Assembly: GCF_000013885.1 (NCBI RefSeq)
Contig: NC_007964.1
Coordinates: 1-64,000, forward strand
Source of the DNA: Nitrobacter hamburgensis X14
GTDB lineage: Bacteria > Pseudomonadota > Alphaproteobacteria > Rhizobiales > Xanthobacteraceae
Length of the DNA stretch: 64,000 bases
Direction of reading: 5' to 3'
Part shown: positions 19,577 to 28,762 of the stretch, in pieces
How the letters are laid out: each line of letters begins with the position of its first letter
Numbering within the stretch: position 1 is the first letter of the stretch
The notes under the pieces: model-generated
Database searches by the model: none
Told to the model about the DNA's origin: nothing
What the model saw: the letters and a program-made list of their open reading frames with translations, nothing else
Position numbers and translations under genes: made by a program

Positions 19577-20275
19577 ATGCTTGTCCTTGCGATCGATACC
19601 GCGCTCGATGCCTGCGCCGCCGGCGTGCTGGACACCAAAGCCGGCCGGCTTATCGCCCATGAATCGCTGCCGATGAAGCGCGGGCACGCCGAAGCGCTGA
19701 TGCCGCTGATTGCCCGCGTCGTCGAATCCGCCGGTATCGCCTTCGCGGCGCTGGACCGCATCGCCGTGACCACCGGCCCCGGCAGTTTCACCGGCCTGCG
19801 CGTCGGACTGTCGGCCGCGCGCGGCATCGCGCTGGCCGCCAACAAACCGGCGGTCGGCGTGACGACCCTCATGGCCTATGCCGCGCCGGTTGTCGGCGAG
19901 AACCGCGAGGCGCCGGTGATCTCAGCGATCGATGCCCGCCACGACCACGTTTATTTCCAGGCGGTGAGCGGCAACGGCTCGACGCTGGTGCGGCCGCACG
20001 TCGCGCCGGTCGAGGAGGCCCTCGCCGCATCGCGTTTCGGCGCGCCGCATCTGGTCGGCAACGCCGCGAAGCTTCTCGCCGACCGCTGGCCCGCGCACGC
20101 CCCGCCGCCGGTCGCGGTCGATCCGCAAGCAGCGCCCGATATCGCCTGGGTGGCATGGCTCGGAGCGGCGGTCAGTCCGGATACCGCACCGCCGCGCCCG
20201 TACTACCTGCGCGCGCCCGACGCCAAGCCGGCCGGCGATCTCCTGCGCAAAACAGCGAAGCCGGCCGCATCATGA
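19577..20275 (+). CDS. tsaB: tRNA t6A biosynthesis protein TsaB
   Basis: Partner of TsaD and TsaE in making N6-threonylcarbamoyladenosine at A37 of ANN-decoding tRNAs. 232 residues with the ASKHA-type start MLVLAIDTALDACAAGVL and the conserved GPGSFTGLRVGLSAARG near residues 72-88. I start at the ATG at 19577, six codons inside the open frame. The stop overlaps the rimI start (ATGA), so the two are translationally coupled. The partner TsaE appears at 61.4 kb in this window, as a fusion. Confidence 0.96.
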   Translation: MLVLAIDTALDACAAGVLDTKAGRLIAHESLPMKRGHAEALMPLIARVVESAGIAFAALDRIAVTTGPGSFTGLRVGLSAARGIALAANKPAVGVTTLMAYAAPVVGENREAPVISAIDARHDHVYFQAVSGNGSTLVRPHVAPVEEALAASRFGAPHLVGNAAKLLADRWPAHAPPPVAVDPQAAPDIAWVAWLGAAVSPDTAPPRPYYLRAPDAKPAGDLLRKTAKPAAS

Positions 20276-20754
20276 TGACCTGGTTCACAGGCAAGGAGCG
20301 CGCAACGCCCGTGGTCGAGGCAGCTAGCCCGCACGACGCCGCGCGCCTTGCGGCGATTCACGGTGCATCGTTTCACCGCGGATGGGGCGAAGGCGAATTC
20401 GAACTCATGATCGCGGAGCGCAACACGCTGGTTCAGCGGCTGCGGCTGCGAACGACCGTGATCGGCTTCGCGGTGTCGCGCATCGGGGCGGATGAGGCCG
20501 AAATCCTCTCGATCGCAATCGACGCCGGCCACCGCGGCCAGCGATTCTCGCGCGATCTGTTGTTCACGCACCTCGGCTACCTCGCCGGGCGCGGCGTACG
20601 CACGGTGTTTCTCGAAGTCGAGGAAAATAATCAGCCGGCCCGGCGCCTCTATGAACGCGCCGGCTTTGCCGTCACCGGACGCCGCGAACGCTATTATCGC
20701 GAGGCCGGCGGCCAGGAATTGAACGCATTGGTGATGCGCCGCGACTTGTCGTAG
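20272..20754 (+). CDS. rimI: Ribosomal protein S18 alanine N-acetyltransferase RimI (GNAT)
   Basis: GNAT acetyltransferase of 160 residues, inferred to acetylate the S18 N-terminus because it sits directly after tsaB, the usual place of rimI. Acetyl-CoA loop: AIDAGHRGQRFSRDLLFTHL. Later motif: FLEVEENNQPARRLYERAGF. The ATG at 20272 overlaps the tsaB stop. The first motif has GHRGQRFS rather than the usual QGxGxA/G, a modest departure. Confidence 0.9.
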   Translation: MMTWFTGKERATPVVEAASPHDAARLAAIHGASFHRGWGEGEFELMIAERNTLVQRLRLRTTVIGFAVSRIGADEAEILSIAIDAGHRGQRFSRDLLFTHLGYLAGRGVRTVFLEVEENNQPARRLYERAGFAVTGRRERYYREAGGQELNALVMRRDLS

Positions 20755-20910
20755 TCTGTGCGCAGTGGCAAAAGGAGCCTGGAAGACGATCGGCCAAAAG
20801 TCGAATCGGTTTTGCGTCCGGTCGGCCTCCCGAACGTCATTCGCGCGCATTATCTTCACGCCAAGCGAGTTACACCCGGCGAATCATGCGCCATCGGAAC
20901 CGGACACGTC

Positions 20911-21360
20911 ATGACGGCCCTGAAACCGACGTCTGCGCAGACATCCACCACGATCGAGGCGCGTTGCGCCGCCACCGGAATGCGCATGACCGAACAGCGC
21001 CGGGTTATCGCGCGGGTGCTGGCGGAAGCCTCCGATCATCCGGACGTCGAGGAACTCTATCGCCGCTGCGTCGCGGTGGATGACAAGATCTCGATCTCGA
21101 CGGTCTATCGCACAGTCAAGCTGTTCGAGGACGCCGGCATCATCGAGCGGCACGACTTTCGCGAAGGTCGCGCGCGCTATGAGACGATGCGCGACAGTCA
21201 CCACGATCATCTGATCAACCTGCGTGACGGCACGGTGATCGAATTCACATCGGATGAAATCGAGAAACTGCAAGCCGAAATCGCTCGCAAACTCGGCTAC
21301 AGGCTGGTCGATCACCGGCTCGAACTCTATTGCGTCCCGATGGACGACGACAAGTCCTGA
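20911..21360 (+). CDS. Fur-family metal regulator (Fur/Mur type)
   Basis: Winged-helix metalloregulator of 149 residues. The DNA-binding part has GMRMTEQRRVIARVLAEA and the recognition helix ISISTVYRTVKLFEDAG. The metal-site His cluster DSHHDHLINL is present, but the CxxC structural zinc motif of E. coli Fur is absent: LINLRDGTVIEF stands where CxxC-containing Fur proteins have ICxxCG. This is the Fur/Mur type of rhizobia, which answers mainly to manganese. The start at 20911 (MTALKPTSAQT) was chosen because the 51 codons upstream look unlike the family. It is followed by miaB after about 180 bases. Confidence 0.92.
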   Translation: MTALKPTSAQTSTTIEARCAATGMRMTEQRRVIARVLAEASDHPDVEELYRRCVAVDDKISISTVYRTVKLFEDAGIIERHDFREGRARYETMRDSHHDHLINLRDGTVIEFTSDEIEKLQAEIARKLGYRLVDHRLELYCVPMDDDKS

Positions 21361-21542
21361 CCGCCTGTCGACATGCCGCAAAGTCGCTTGCTCGTCAGTG
21401 CGGTGCTGACGCAGAGGCAGGCGGCCCCGGACCAGAGGCTGTGCCCGCGCCGGGACGGCTGGCCGGATGCTGGATTTTCCGTGCCCCCGCCTATAAGTGA
21501 ACTAAGCGCCGATGGCGCGTCCCATCCACCGAGCCAGGTTCC

Positions 21543-22964
21543 ATGACGCCGCCGCGCAAGCTGCATATCAAGTCCTACGGTTGCCAGATGAACGTCTACG
21601 ACGCCCAGCGCATGGTGGATACGCTGGCGGCGGAAGGTTTCGTCGAGACCGCGAGCGCCGAGGAGGCGGATCTCGTCATTCTCAACACCTGCCACATCCG
21701 CGAGAAGGCGTCCGAGAAGGTCTATTCCGAACTCGGCAGGCTGCGCGCCGCCAAGGACCAGGCGGCACGCGACGGCCGCGAGATGAGCGTTGTCGTCGCC
21801 GGCTGCGTCGCGCAGGCCGAAGGCGACGAGATCATTCGCCGCGCGCCGGTGGTCGATGTGGTGGTCGGCCCGCAAAGCTATCATCATCTGCCGCAACTTC
21901 TGGCGCGCGCCAAGGCCGACGGCCGCGCGCTCGAGACCGAATTTCCGGTCGAGGACAAGTTCGGCTTCCTGCCGCAGCCATCACGGCAGGCGATACGCGC
22001 CCGCGGCATCTCCGCATTCGTGACGGTGCAGGAAGGCTGCGACAAGTTCTGCACCTTCTGCGTCGTGCCCTATACGCGCGGCGCCGAGGTGTCGCGTCCG
22101 GTGGCGAAGATCGTCGAGGACGTGCAGCGCCTCGCCGACAATGGCGTGCGCGAGATCACCCTGATCGGACAGAACGTCAACGCCTATCATGGCGACGGCC
22201 CGGACGGACGGCCCTGGCCGTTCGGCAAGCTGCTGCATCGCCTCGCCGACATTCCGGGGATCGTCCGGCTGCGCTACTCGACCAGCCATCCCCGCGACGT
22301 CGAGGACTCGCTGATCGAGGCGCACCGCGATCTCGGCGCGCTGATGCCGTTCGTGCATCTGCCGGTGCAGTCCGGCTCCGACCGCATCCTCGAGGCCATG
22401 AATCGCAGACATACCGCTGATGACTACCGCCGCGTTGTCGACCGGTTTCGCCACGTCCGGCAGGATATCGCGTTCTCATCGGACTTTATCGTCGGCTTCC
22501 CGGGCGAAACCGAGCAAGATTTTACCGCGACCCTCGCGCTTGTCACGCAAATCGGATACGCTGGCGCCTATTCGTTCAAGTATTCGCCGCGGCCCGGAAC
22601 GCCAGCGGCGGAGATGAAGGAGACGGTGTCAACGGCCGACATGGACGAGCGACTGGTGCGGCTTCAGAACCTGATCGACAGCCAGCAATCCGCCTTCAAC
22701 AGGGCTGCGGTTGGCACGACGGTTGATGTGCTGTTCGAACGCGCCGCGCGCAATCCCGGACAGATCGTCGGACGCACCGCCTATCTGCAACCCGCGCATG
22801 TCGTGGCCTCAGCGGACATTATCGGACAGATCCTGCCTGTGACGGTCGCAAGCCTCGAGCGCTACAGCCTGCTCGGCTCGCTGGCGTCAGCGCCGGCATC
22901 GCGTGCGTCTGCCGACGATGCTCCGCCGGTGGGCGCGTCGTCTCCGGCGATCATGGGAGTCTGA
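21543..22964 (+). CDS. miaB: tRNA-2-methylthio-N6-dimethylallyladenosine synthase MiaB
   Basis: Radical SAM methylthiotransferase acting on i6A37 of tRNA. The N-terminal domain has the three cluster Cys in KSYGCQMNVYD, LNTCHIREKA and VAGCVAQAEG. The radical SAM CxxxCxxC is EGCDKFCTFCVVPYTRG near residues 165-181. A C-terminal TRAM domain occupies about 375-440. 473 residues, complete. It is followed after 4 bases by the TTG start of phoH, so the two are probably one transcript running on to lnt. Confidence 0.97.
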   Translation: MTPPRKLHIKSYGCQMNVYDAQRMVDTLAAEGFVETASAEEADLVILNTCHIREKASEKVYSELGRLRAAKDQAARDGREMSVVVAGCVAQAEGDEIIRRAPVVDVVVGPQSYHHLPQLLARAKADGRALETEFPVEDKFGFLPQPSRQAIRARGISAFVTVQEGCDKFCTFCVVPYTRGAEVSRPVAKIVEDVQRLADNGVREITLIGQNVNAYHGDGPDGRPWPFGKLLHRLADIPGIVRLRYSTSHPRDVEDSLIEAHRDLGALMPFVHLPVQSGSDRILEAMNRRHTADDYRRVVDRFRHVRQDIAFSSDFIVGFPGETEQDFTATLALVTQIGYAGAYSFKYSPRPGTPAAEMKETVSTADMDERLVRLQNLIDSQQSAFNRAAVGTTVDVLFERAARNPGQIVGRTAYLQPAHVVASADIIGQILPVTVASLERYSLLGSLASAPASRASADDAPPVGASSPAIMGV

Positions 22965-22968
22965 ACCC

Positions 22969-24018
22969 TTGCCCAAGAGCGCATCGGATTCGCCTTCACT
23001 CGCCCCCAGTCGGAAACTCGACATGCAAGCCCCGCCCGAAACGCAAGTCGTCATCGATTTCGACGACAATCGCGCGGTGTCAGCGCTGGTCGGCCCTTAC
23101 GGACAGAATCTCGCGCAACTCGAACGGCGGCTCGGAGTGGTCGTCGATTCGCGCGGCAACCACATCACCATCGCCGGATCACGCGACGGCTGCGACGCGG
23201 GACGGCGCGTGCTGGAAACGCTCTATACCCAGGCGGCGCAGGGCCATGATCTCTCGCAGGGCGAGGTCGAGGGCGCGATTCGCGCCGTGATCGCACAAGG
23301 CTCGCTGTTCGAATACGACGCCAAGGCGCCGCGCTCGACATTTGAGGCCATCAACCTGCGCAAGCGTCCGGTGCGCGCGCGCACCGCCGCGCAGGACCTC
23401 TATATCCGCGCCCTGAAACGCCATGAACTGGTCTTCGGCATCGGCCCCGCCGGCACCGGCAAGACCTGGCTCGCGGTGGCCCAGGCCGCGCAACTGTTCG
23501 AGCGCAAGGAAGTCGATCGCATCATCCTGACGCGGCCCGCGGTCGAGGCCGGCGAGCGGCTCGGCTTCCTGCCGGGGGATCTGCGCGAAAAGGTCGATCC
23601 CTATCTGCGGCCGATCTATGATGCGCTGTATGACCTGATGGACTCCCGCATCGTCGAACGCGCGCTGCAAAGCGGCGAAATCGAGATCGCGCCACTCGCC
23701 TTCATGCGCGGCCGCACCCTGACCAACGCCGCGATCATCCTCGACGAGGCGCAGAACACCACCTCGATGCAGATGAAGATGTTCCTGACGCGACTGGGCG
23801 AAAACAGCCGCATGATCGTCACCGGCGACCCCTCGCAGGTCGATCTGCCGAACGGCCAGACGTCGGGACTGGCGGAAGCGACGCGGCTGCTCGATGGCGT
23901 CGAGGGCGTGGCTCAGGTGAAATTCACGGCCGGGGACGTGATCCGTCATGAACTGGTGGCGCGGATTGTCGCCGCCTATGAAGGATTGCCGCCGCGGCCG
24001 GCAGCCGGCAAGCCATGA
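22969..24018 (+). CDS. PhoH family NTPase (YbeZ-like)
   Basis: Cytosolic PhoH-type ATPase (349 residues), functionally linked to YbeY and rRNA processing. A KH-like N-terminal domain (VGPYGQNLAQLERRLGVVVD) precedes Walker A GIGPAGTGKTWLAVAQAAQ and Walker B AIILDEAQNTT, followed by MIVTGDPSQVDLP. The start is uncertain: TTG at 22969 (LPKSASDSPS), 4 bases after miaB, or ATG at 23023 (MQAPPETQVV). I prefer the TTG because of the tight spacing. ybeY follows. Confidence 0.93.
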   Translation: MPKSASDSPSLAPSRKLDMQAPPETQVVIDFDDNRAVSALVGPYGQNLAQLERRLGVVVDSRGNHITIAGSRDGCDAGRRVLETLYTQAAQGHDLSQGEVEGAIRAVIAQGSLFEYDAKAPRSTFEAINLRKRPVRARTAAQDLYIRALKRHELVFGIGPAGTGKTWLAVAQAAQLFERKEVDRIILTRPAVEAGERLGFLPGDLREKVDPYLRPIYDALYDLMDSRIVERALQSGEIEIAPLAFMRGRTLTNAAIILDEAQNTTSMQMKMFLTRLGENSRMIVTGDPSQVDLPNGQTSGLAEATRLLDGVEGVAQVKFTAGDVIRHELVARIVAAYEGLPPRPAAGKP

Positions 24019-24082
24019 CATGGATGTCGAAAACGACCGGCCGCCGCGACGCGGCGCTGCCGGCGAAAGAAATTCCGGAACG

Positions 24083-24592
24083 ATGATCTACCCTGCTTTA
24101 CCTGCAACCGAAGTTCTCGTGGTCGCCGAATGCTGGCGGGCGGAGGCGGGTGCCGAGGCGATCATTCATCGCGCCGTCGAGACCGCCGCCGGGATGGTCG
24201 ATACCGACACCGGCGACGCCGAACTCGCGATCATGCTGACCGACGACGCCGGCATCCGCACGCTCAACGCCAACTGGCGCGGCATCGACAAGCCAACCAA
24301 TGTGCTATCGTTCCCGGCGTTGCAGCCGACCGGCGCACCGTCGCCCGACGATGCGCCGCGCATGCTCGGGGACATCGCGATCGCCTATGAAACCCTGCGC
24401 CGCGAGGCCTGCGACGAGCACAAGCCGTTCGATCACCACCTGAGTCATCTGACCATCCACGGGTTTCTGCATCTGATCGGTTACGACCACGAAACCGATG
24501 AAGAGGCCGGGGAAATGGAAAACCTCGAGCGCAAAATTCTGGCGCGGCTCGGCATACCCGACCCCTATGCGCCGCAAGAACGGATGGCCTGA
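24083..24592 (+). CDS. ybeY: Endoribonuclease YbeY
   Basis: Zinc-dependent single-strand endoribonuclease for 16S rRNA 3' maturation and ribosome quality control. The metal motif HGFLHLIGYDHETDEE has the family pattern HxxxHxxxxDH. 169 residues from ATG 24083 (MIYPALPATEVLVV), which matches the family length. An in-frame ATG at 24020 would add 21 residues. It is followed with no gap by the GTG of corC. Confidence 0.95.
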   Translation: MIYPALPATEVLVVAECWRAEAGAEAIIHRAVETAAGMVDTDTGDAELAIMLTDDAGIRTLNANWRGIDKPTNVLSFPALQPTGAPSPDDAPRMLGDIAIAYETLRREACDEHKPFDHHLSHLTIHGFLHLIGYDHETDEEAGEMENLERKILARLGIPDPYAPQERMA

Positions 24593-25717
24593 GTGTCTCC
24601 GGAGGAAGAACCCAGCGATATCAGGCCGCCGCAGGACAACCGCAACCTGCCGGTGCCGGTCCACAACGGCGAGGTGTTGCGCCCGGCCTCCGAGCGCTGG
24701 CTGATGCGGGCGATCCGCTCGCTGTTCGGATGGAAGGCGGGATCGGTCCGCGCCGACCTTCAGGTGGTGCTCGACGCCTCGACGCCGGACGAGACCAGCT
24801 TCACCGCCGTCGAGCGCGCCATGCTGCGCAATATCCTCAACCTGCACGAACGACGCATCGCCGATGTCATGGTCCACCGCGCCGATATCGTCGCGGTCAA
24901 GCGCGACATCCCGCTCGGCGAGCTGATCAACCTGTTCGAGAGCGCGGCGCATTCCCGTCTCGTCGTCTACCACGAAAACCTCGACGATCCCGAAGGCATC
25001 GTTCATATCCGCGACCTGCTCGCGTTCATGGCCGCGAGGGCGCGCACCGCGATGCCGTCAAAAGCGAAGCGCAAAAAGGCGCCGCCGGCCGGCCTCGACC
25101 TGCGCGCGATCGATCTGGCGCTGCCGCTGTGCGAAGCCAACATCACCCGCAAGCTGCTCTACGTGCCGCCGTCGATGCCGGCGATCGACCTGCTGGCGCA
25201 GATGCAGGCGACGCGCATCCATCTGGCGCTCGTGGTCGATGAATATGGCGGCACCGACGGCCTGGTGTCGCTCGAGGACATCGTCGAGCAGATCGTCGGC
25301 GAAATCGACGACGAGCACGACGGCGACGAGCCGCCCTCCATCGTGCGCCAGGCCGACCATTCCTTCATCGCCGATGCGCGCGCCAGCCTGGAGGACGTCC
25401 GCGCCATGATCGGCGACGAGTTCGTGATCGGTGAAGCGGGCGAGGACGTCGATACGCTCGGCGGCTTTCTCGTCACCCATGTCGGCCGCCTGCCGGTGCG
25501 GGGCGAGGTCATTTCAGGACCGGGCCCGTTCGAGATCGAAGTGCTCGATGCCGACCCGCGCCGCGTCAAGCGGCTGCGGATCGGGTTGCGCAAGGAGCGG
25601 CCCGCCGTCCGCCCGCGCGACGGGCGGCGGCGCGAGGCCGCGCCGGATGCGCCCTCGCAACCGCAAGGCGACCCGGCCTCTCCGTCATTGCCGGACGATG
25701 GAGGCGAAACCCCGTGA
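24593..25717 (+). CDS. CorC/HlyC (TlyC) family CBS-domain protein
   Basis: 374-residue protein with a CBS pair (about residues 80-210: RIADVMVHRADIVAVKRDI, then RKLLYVPPSMPAIDLLAQMQ) and a C-terminal CorC/HlyC transporter-associated domain (GRLPVRGEVISGPGPFEIEV). There is no membrane domain, so it is the short CorC/TlyC form, associated with Mg/Co efflux or ion sensing. It starts at GTG 24593, directly after the ybeY stop, and its own stop overlaps the GTG of lnt. The C-terminal tail is Arg/Pro-rich. Confidence 0.92.
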   Translation: MSPEEEPSDIRPPQDNRNLPVPVHNGEVLRPASERWLMRAIRSLFGWKAGSVRADLQVVLDASTPDETSFTAVERAMLRNILNLHERRIADVMVHRADIVAVKRDIPLGELINLFESAAHSRLVVYHENLDDPEGIVHIRDLLAFMAARARTAMPSKAKRKKAPPAGLDLRAIDLALPLCEANITRKLLYVPPSMPAIDLLAQMQATRIHLALVVDEYGGTDGLVSLEDIVEQIVGEIDDEHDGDEPPSIVRQADHSFIADARASLEDVRAMIGDEFVIGEAGEDVDTLGGFLVTHVGRLPVRGEVISGPGPFEIEVLDADPRRVKRLRIGLRKERPAVRPRDGRRREAAPDAPSQPQGDPASPSLPDDGGETP

Positions 25718-27339
25718 GCCTGAGCCTTGCAGGCAGCGCCCGGACCACGGGCCTTGCCGTCACGCTGTCATGGGGCTGGAAGCGCGCCGTCATTGCGCTT
25801 CTCGCCGGCGCTGCGTCTTCGCTTGCGATGGAACCGTTCAATGCCTGGCCGTTGCTGTTCGTCACCTTTCCGATCGCGATCTGGCTGATCGACGGCGCCG
25901 GCGCTGGGCGCATCGGCGGCGTGCCGGCCGCGGCGCTGGCGGGATGGCTGTTCGGCTTCGGCTATTTCGTTCCGGGGCTGTACTGGATCGGCAACGCCTT
26001 TCTGGTCGATGCCCAGACCTTCGCATGGCTGATGCCGTTCGCCGTCATCGGCCTGCCGGCCTATCTCGCACTCTTTACGGCGCTCGGTTTCGCCCTGGCG
26101 CGCTTGATCTGGACCCGGGACGCCTCGCGCATTCTCGCGCTCGCCGTGGCGCTCACGGTCGGCGAATGGCTGCGCGGGCATGTCCTGACGGGATTCCCGT
26201 GGAATGCATTCGGCTATGCGCTGACCGAACCGCTGGCGCTGGCGCAAACCGCGTCGCTGATCGGACTGTGGGGTCTGACATTCCTCAGCGTCGCGATCTT
26301 CGCAAGCCCCGCCGTGCTGATCGACGGACGCAGCCGCAGCCAAAGACCATGGATCGCCCCGGTCACCGCCGTCAGTCTGCTCCTCGCCATGGGTGTCTAC
26401 GGCGCGGTCAGGCTGTCGCGTCATCCGACGGAGTTCACAGACAACGTCAAACTGCGCATCATGCAGCCCAATCTGGCGCAGGACGTTCGCTTCAACTATT
26501 CCGCCAAGGCGGCGGTGATGCACAAATATCTGACGCTCTCCGACCGCGCCACCGGACCGCATTCGACCGGCGTCAGCAGCGCCACCATCCTGATCTGGCC
26601 GGAATCGGCGTTCCCGTTTTTTCTCACCCGCGAAGCCGACGCCATGGCCGAGATCGCCGACCTCTTGCCGAAGGGCACGATCCTGATTACCGGCGCGGTG
26701 CGCGCGCCCGACCTGCCGCCGGGCGTCAGGATCACCCGGGCCTACAACTCGATCTATGTCATCGACGACGACGGAACTATCCTTTCAACTTACGACAAGC
26801 TCCACCTGGTGCCGTTCGGCGAATTTTTGCCGTTCCAAGGCCTGATGGAAAAGCTCGGCTTCGTTCAGCTCACCAAGGTTCAGGGCGGCTTCATTCCGGG
26901 GACGGGGCGGCGGACCATCGCACTTCCGAACGCGCCGAGCGTGCTCCCGCTGATCTGCTATGAGGCGATCTTCCCGGGCGACATCGAATCCCGCGGCGGC
27001 CGGCCCGGCTGGATCGTCAACCTCACCAACGACGGCTGGTTCGGGATCAGCACCGGGCCCCATCAGCACCTTCAGCAGGCGCGGATGCGGGCGATCGAGG
27101 AAGGACTACCCCTTGTGCGCGCGGCGAACACCGGTATTTCGGTGGTCACCGATCCCGTAGGGCGTATTGTTGCACAGCTCGATCTCGGCGTCGAAGGCGT
27201 GCTGGATTCCCGCCTGCCCGTTGCGATTGCGCCGACGCCCTACGCCCGCGCGGGGGATATTCCCGCCGCAATCATGGTGACCATCGCGCTTGTGGTGGTG
27301 ATTCGACGGCGGCGCGAGCACGAGCGACGACGCGTATAG
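25714..27339 (+). CDS. lnt: Apolipoprotein N-acyltransferase Lnt
   Basis: Inner-membrane enzyme adding the third acyl chain to lipoproteins. 541 residues: several membrane helices in the N-terminal 200 residues, then a nitrilase-like periplasmic domain. The catalytic Glu-Lys-Cys are seen in IWPESAFPF, YDKLHLVPFGEF and PLICYEAIFPG. GTG start at 25714, overlapping the corC stop. It is the last gene of the tight run that began with miaB. Confidence 0.96.
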   Translation: MSLSLAGSARTTGLAVTLSWGWKRAVIALLAGAASSLAMEPFNAWPLLFVTFPIAIWLIDGAGAGRIGGVPAAALAGWLFGFGYFVPGLYWIGNAFLVDAQTFAWLMPFAVIGLPAYLALFTALGFALARLIWTRDASRILALAVALTVGEWLRGHVLTGFPWNAFGYALTEPLALAQTASLIGLWGLTFLSVAIFASPAVLIDGRSRSQRPWIAPVTAVSLLLAMGVYGAVRLSRHPTEFTDNVKLRIMQPNLAQDVRFNYSAKAAVMHKYLTLSDRATGPHSTGVSSATILIWPESAFPFFLTREADAMAEIADLLPKGTILITGAVRAPDLPPGVRITRAYNSIYVIDDDGTILSTYDKLHLVPFGEFLPFQGLMEKLGFVQLTKVQGGFIPGTGRRTIALPNAPSVLPLICYEAIFPGDIESRGGRPGWIVNLTNDGWFGISTGPHQHLQQARMRAIEEGLPLVRAANTGISVVTDPVGRIVAQLDLGVEGVLDSRLPVAIAPTPYARAGDIPAAIMVTIALVVVIRRRREHERRRV

Positions 27340-27368
27340 ACGCCGATGGAAACTTGATGCGCGCTTTC

Positions 27369-27414
27369 GCACGATCGATATAATTCGTGTAACTATTTGC
27401 ACGACTGGTATAAT
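27369..27414 (+). promoter_or_regulatory. Two direct repeat boxes GCACGA-N4-TATAAT before the HTH gene
   Basis: GCACGANNNNTATAAT occurs at 27369-27384 and again at 27399-27414, exactly 30 bases apart. The first copy also forms an inverted repeat, CACGA...TCGTG (27370-27389). The TATAAT parts look like -10 boxes. The arrangement could be a promoter with an operator for the Xre-type protein encoded at 27538. Confidence 0.55.
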
Positions 27415-27537
27415 GTGGGGGGTTGAAACCGCCCGATATTGAATACGAACTTTATTACGTGATCGAGCTGAGTTTGACGATAATGGCACGGGGAACGTAT
27501 CTCATGGATCGTGGCCCCATCCGAGGAGACCAACGAG

Positions 27538-27957
27538 ATGTCGACCAAGGCGCCCAATCCTGTTGACAAGCATGTCGGCAGCCGTGTGCGCATGCGCCGC
27601 ATCATGCTGGGCATGAGCCAGGAAAAGCTCGGCGAGGCTCTGGGGCTGACATTCCAGCAGGTTCAGAAGTACGAGAAGGGCACTAATCGCGTCGGCGCGA
27701 GCCGCATCCAGCAGATTTCCGACATCCTGCAGGTTCCGGTCTCGTTTCTGTTCGAGGGCAGCCCAGGCACAGGCATCGCCGTGGCCGGCGGTCTGAGCGA
27801 GGCGCCATCCCCTGCCTACGTCTCCGACTTTCTCGCGACCTCCGAAGGTCTCGCGCTAACCCGCGCATTCACGCGGATCACCGACGCGAAACTCCGCCGC
27901 AGCATCGTCGACCTGGTCGAGCAGATCGCGGCCCGCGAACCGCCCGACCGGCGCTAG
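27538..27957 (+). CDS. Xre-family HTH transcriptional regulator
   Basis: 139-residue protein with an N-terminal cro/C1-type helix-turn-helix (about 15-68): VRMRRIMLGMSQEKLGEALG, then TFQQVQKYEKGTNRVGASRI. The C-terminal part (about 90-139) is helical and ends EQIAAREPPDRR. This type sits after lnt in many Hyphomicrobiales, and members are related to regulators of motility or development. ATG at 27538 with GAGGAG upstream. In relatives metK usually follows; here trmB does. Confidence 0.9.
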   Translation: MSTKAPNPVDKHVGSRVRMRRIMLGMSQEKLGEALGLTFQQVQKYEKGTNRVGASRIQQISDILQVPVSFLFEGSPGTGIAVAGGLSEAPSPAYVSDFLATSEGLALTRAFTRITDAKLRRSIVDLVEQIAAREPPDRR

Positions 27958-27994
27958 GCGTCGGCCCTTGCACCCGCCACCACCGAACGTTGCG

Positions 27995-28762
27995 ATGACG
28001 GCTGCCGCTTCCGATCCTCACAACCCTCGCTCTTCTGCCGATGACACCGCATCGCCTCGCTGCGAGTCCGGTCAAGGCTCATTTTTCGGGCGCCGCAAGG
28101 GACACAAGCTGCGGCCGCACCAGAACGGGCTGATCGAGCATCTGCTGCCGCGTCTCAGCCTCGATCCCGGCGCGAGCGGACCATCGGACCCGGCTACGCT
28201 GTTCGGCCGGCCGGTTAAGGAGATGCGTATCGAGATCGGCTTCGGCGGCGGCGAGCATCTTGTCGCCGAGGCGCTGGCGTTTCCGCGCACCGGCTTCATC
28301 GGCTGCGAACCCTACGTCAACGGCATGGCCAAGATCCTCTCTCAGATCGAGGCGCACGATATCGGCAACATCCGCCTGCTCGCCGGCGATGCATCGGAGC
28401 TGCTGGCGTGGCTGCCGCGCGCATCGCTGGCGCGGATCGACCTGATCCATCCCGACCCGTGGCCCAAGCGCCGTCACTGGAAGCGCCGTTTCGTTCAGGA
28501 CGCGACGGTTGCGGAGATGGCGCGCGTGCTTCGGCCCGGCGGCGAATTCCGCTTCGTCAGCGATATCGCCGACTACTGCGCATGGACGCTGTCGCATCTG
28601 GCGCGATCGCCGGGTTTCCTTTGGCTCGCCGAACGCGCCACCGACTGGCACAATCCGTGGCCGGACTACACCATGACGCGCTACGGCCGCAAAGCCGAGC
28701 GCGAAGGCCGCCGCGCCGCGTATCTGCGGTTTCGACGCGAAAGCGACGCCGCACAGGCCTGA
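27995..28762 (+). CDS. trmB: tRNA (guanine-N7-)-methyltransferase TrmB
   Basis: SAM-dependent methyltransferase making m7G46 in tRNA. 255 residues with RRKGHKLRPHQ near the start, the SAM-binding IEIGFGGGEHLVAEAL, and the catalytic-region DLIHPDPWPKRRHWKRR typical of TrmB. I start at ATG 27995; the frame opens nine codons earlier at a TTG. It ends with FRRESDAAQA. The rimP leader region follows. Confidence 0.95.
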   Translation: MTAAASDPHNPRSSADDTASPRCESGQGSFFGRRKGHKLRPHQNGLIEHLLPRLSLDPGASGPSDPATLFGRPVKEMRIEIGFGGGEHLVAEALAFPRTGFIGCEPYVNGMAKILSQIEAHDIGNIRLLAGDASELLAWLPRASLARIDLIHPDPWPKRRHWKRRFVQDATVAEMARVLRPGGEFRFVSDIADYCAWTLSHLARSPGFLWLAERATDWHNPWPDYTMTRYGRKAEREGRRAAYLRFRRESDAAQA

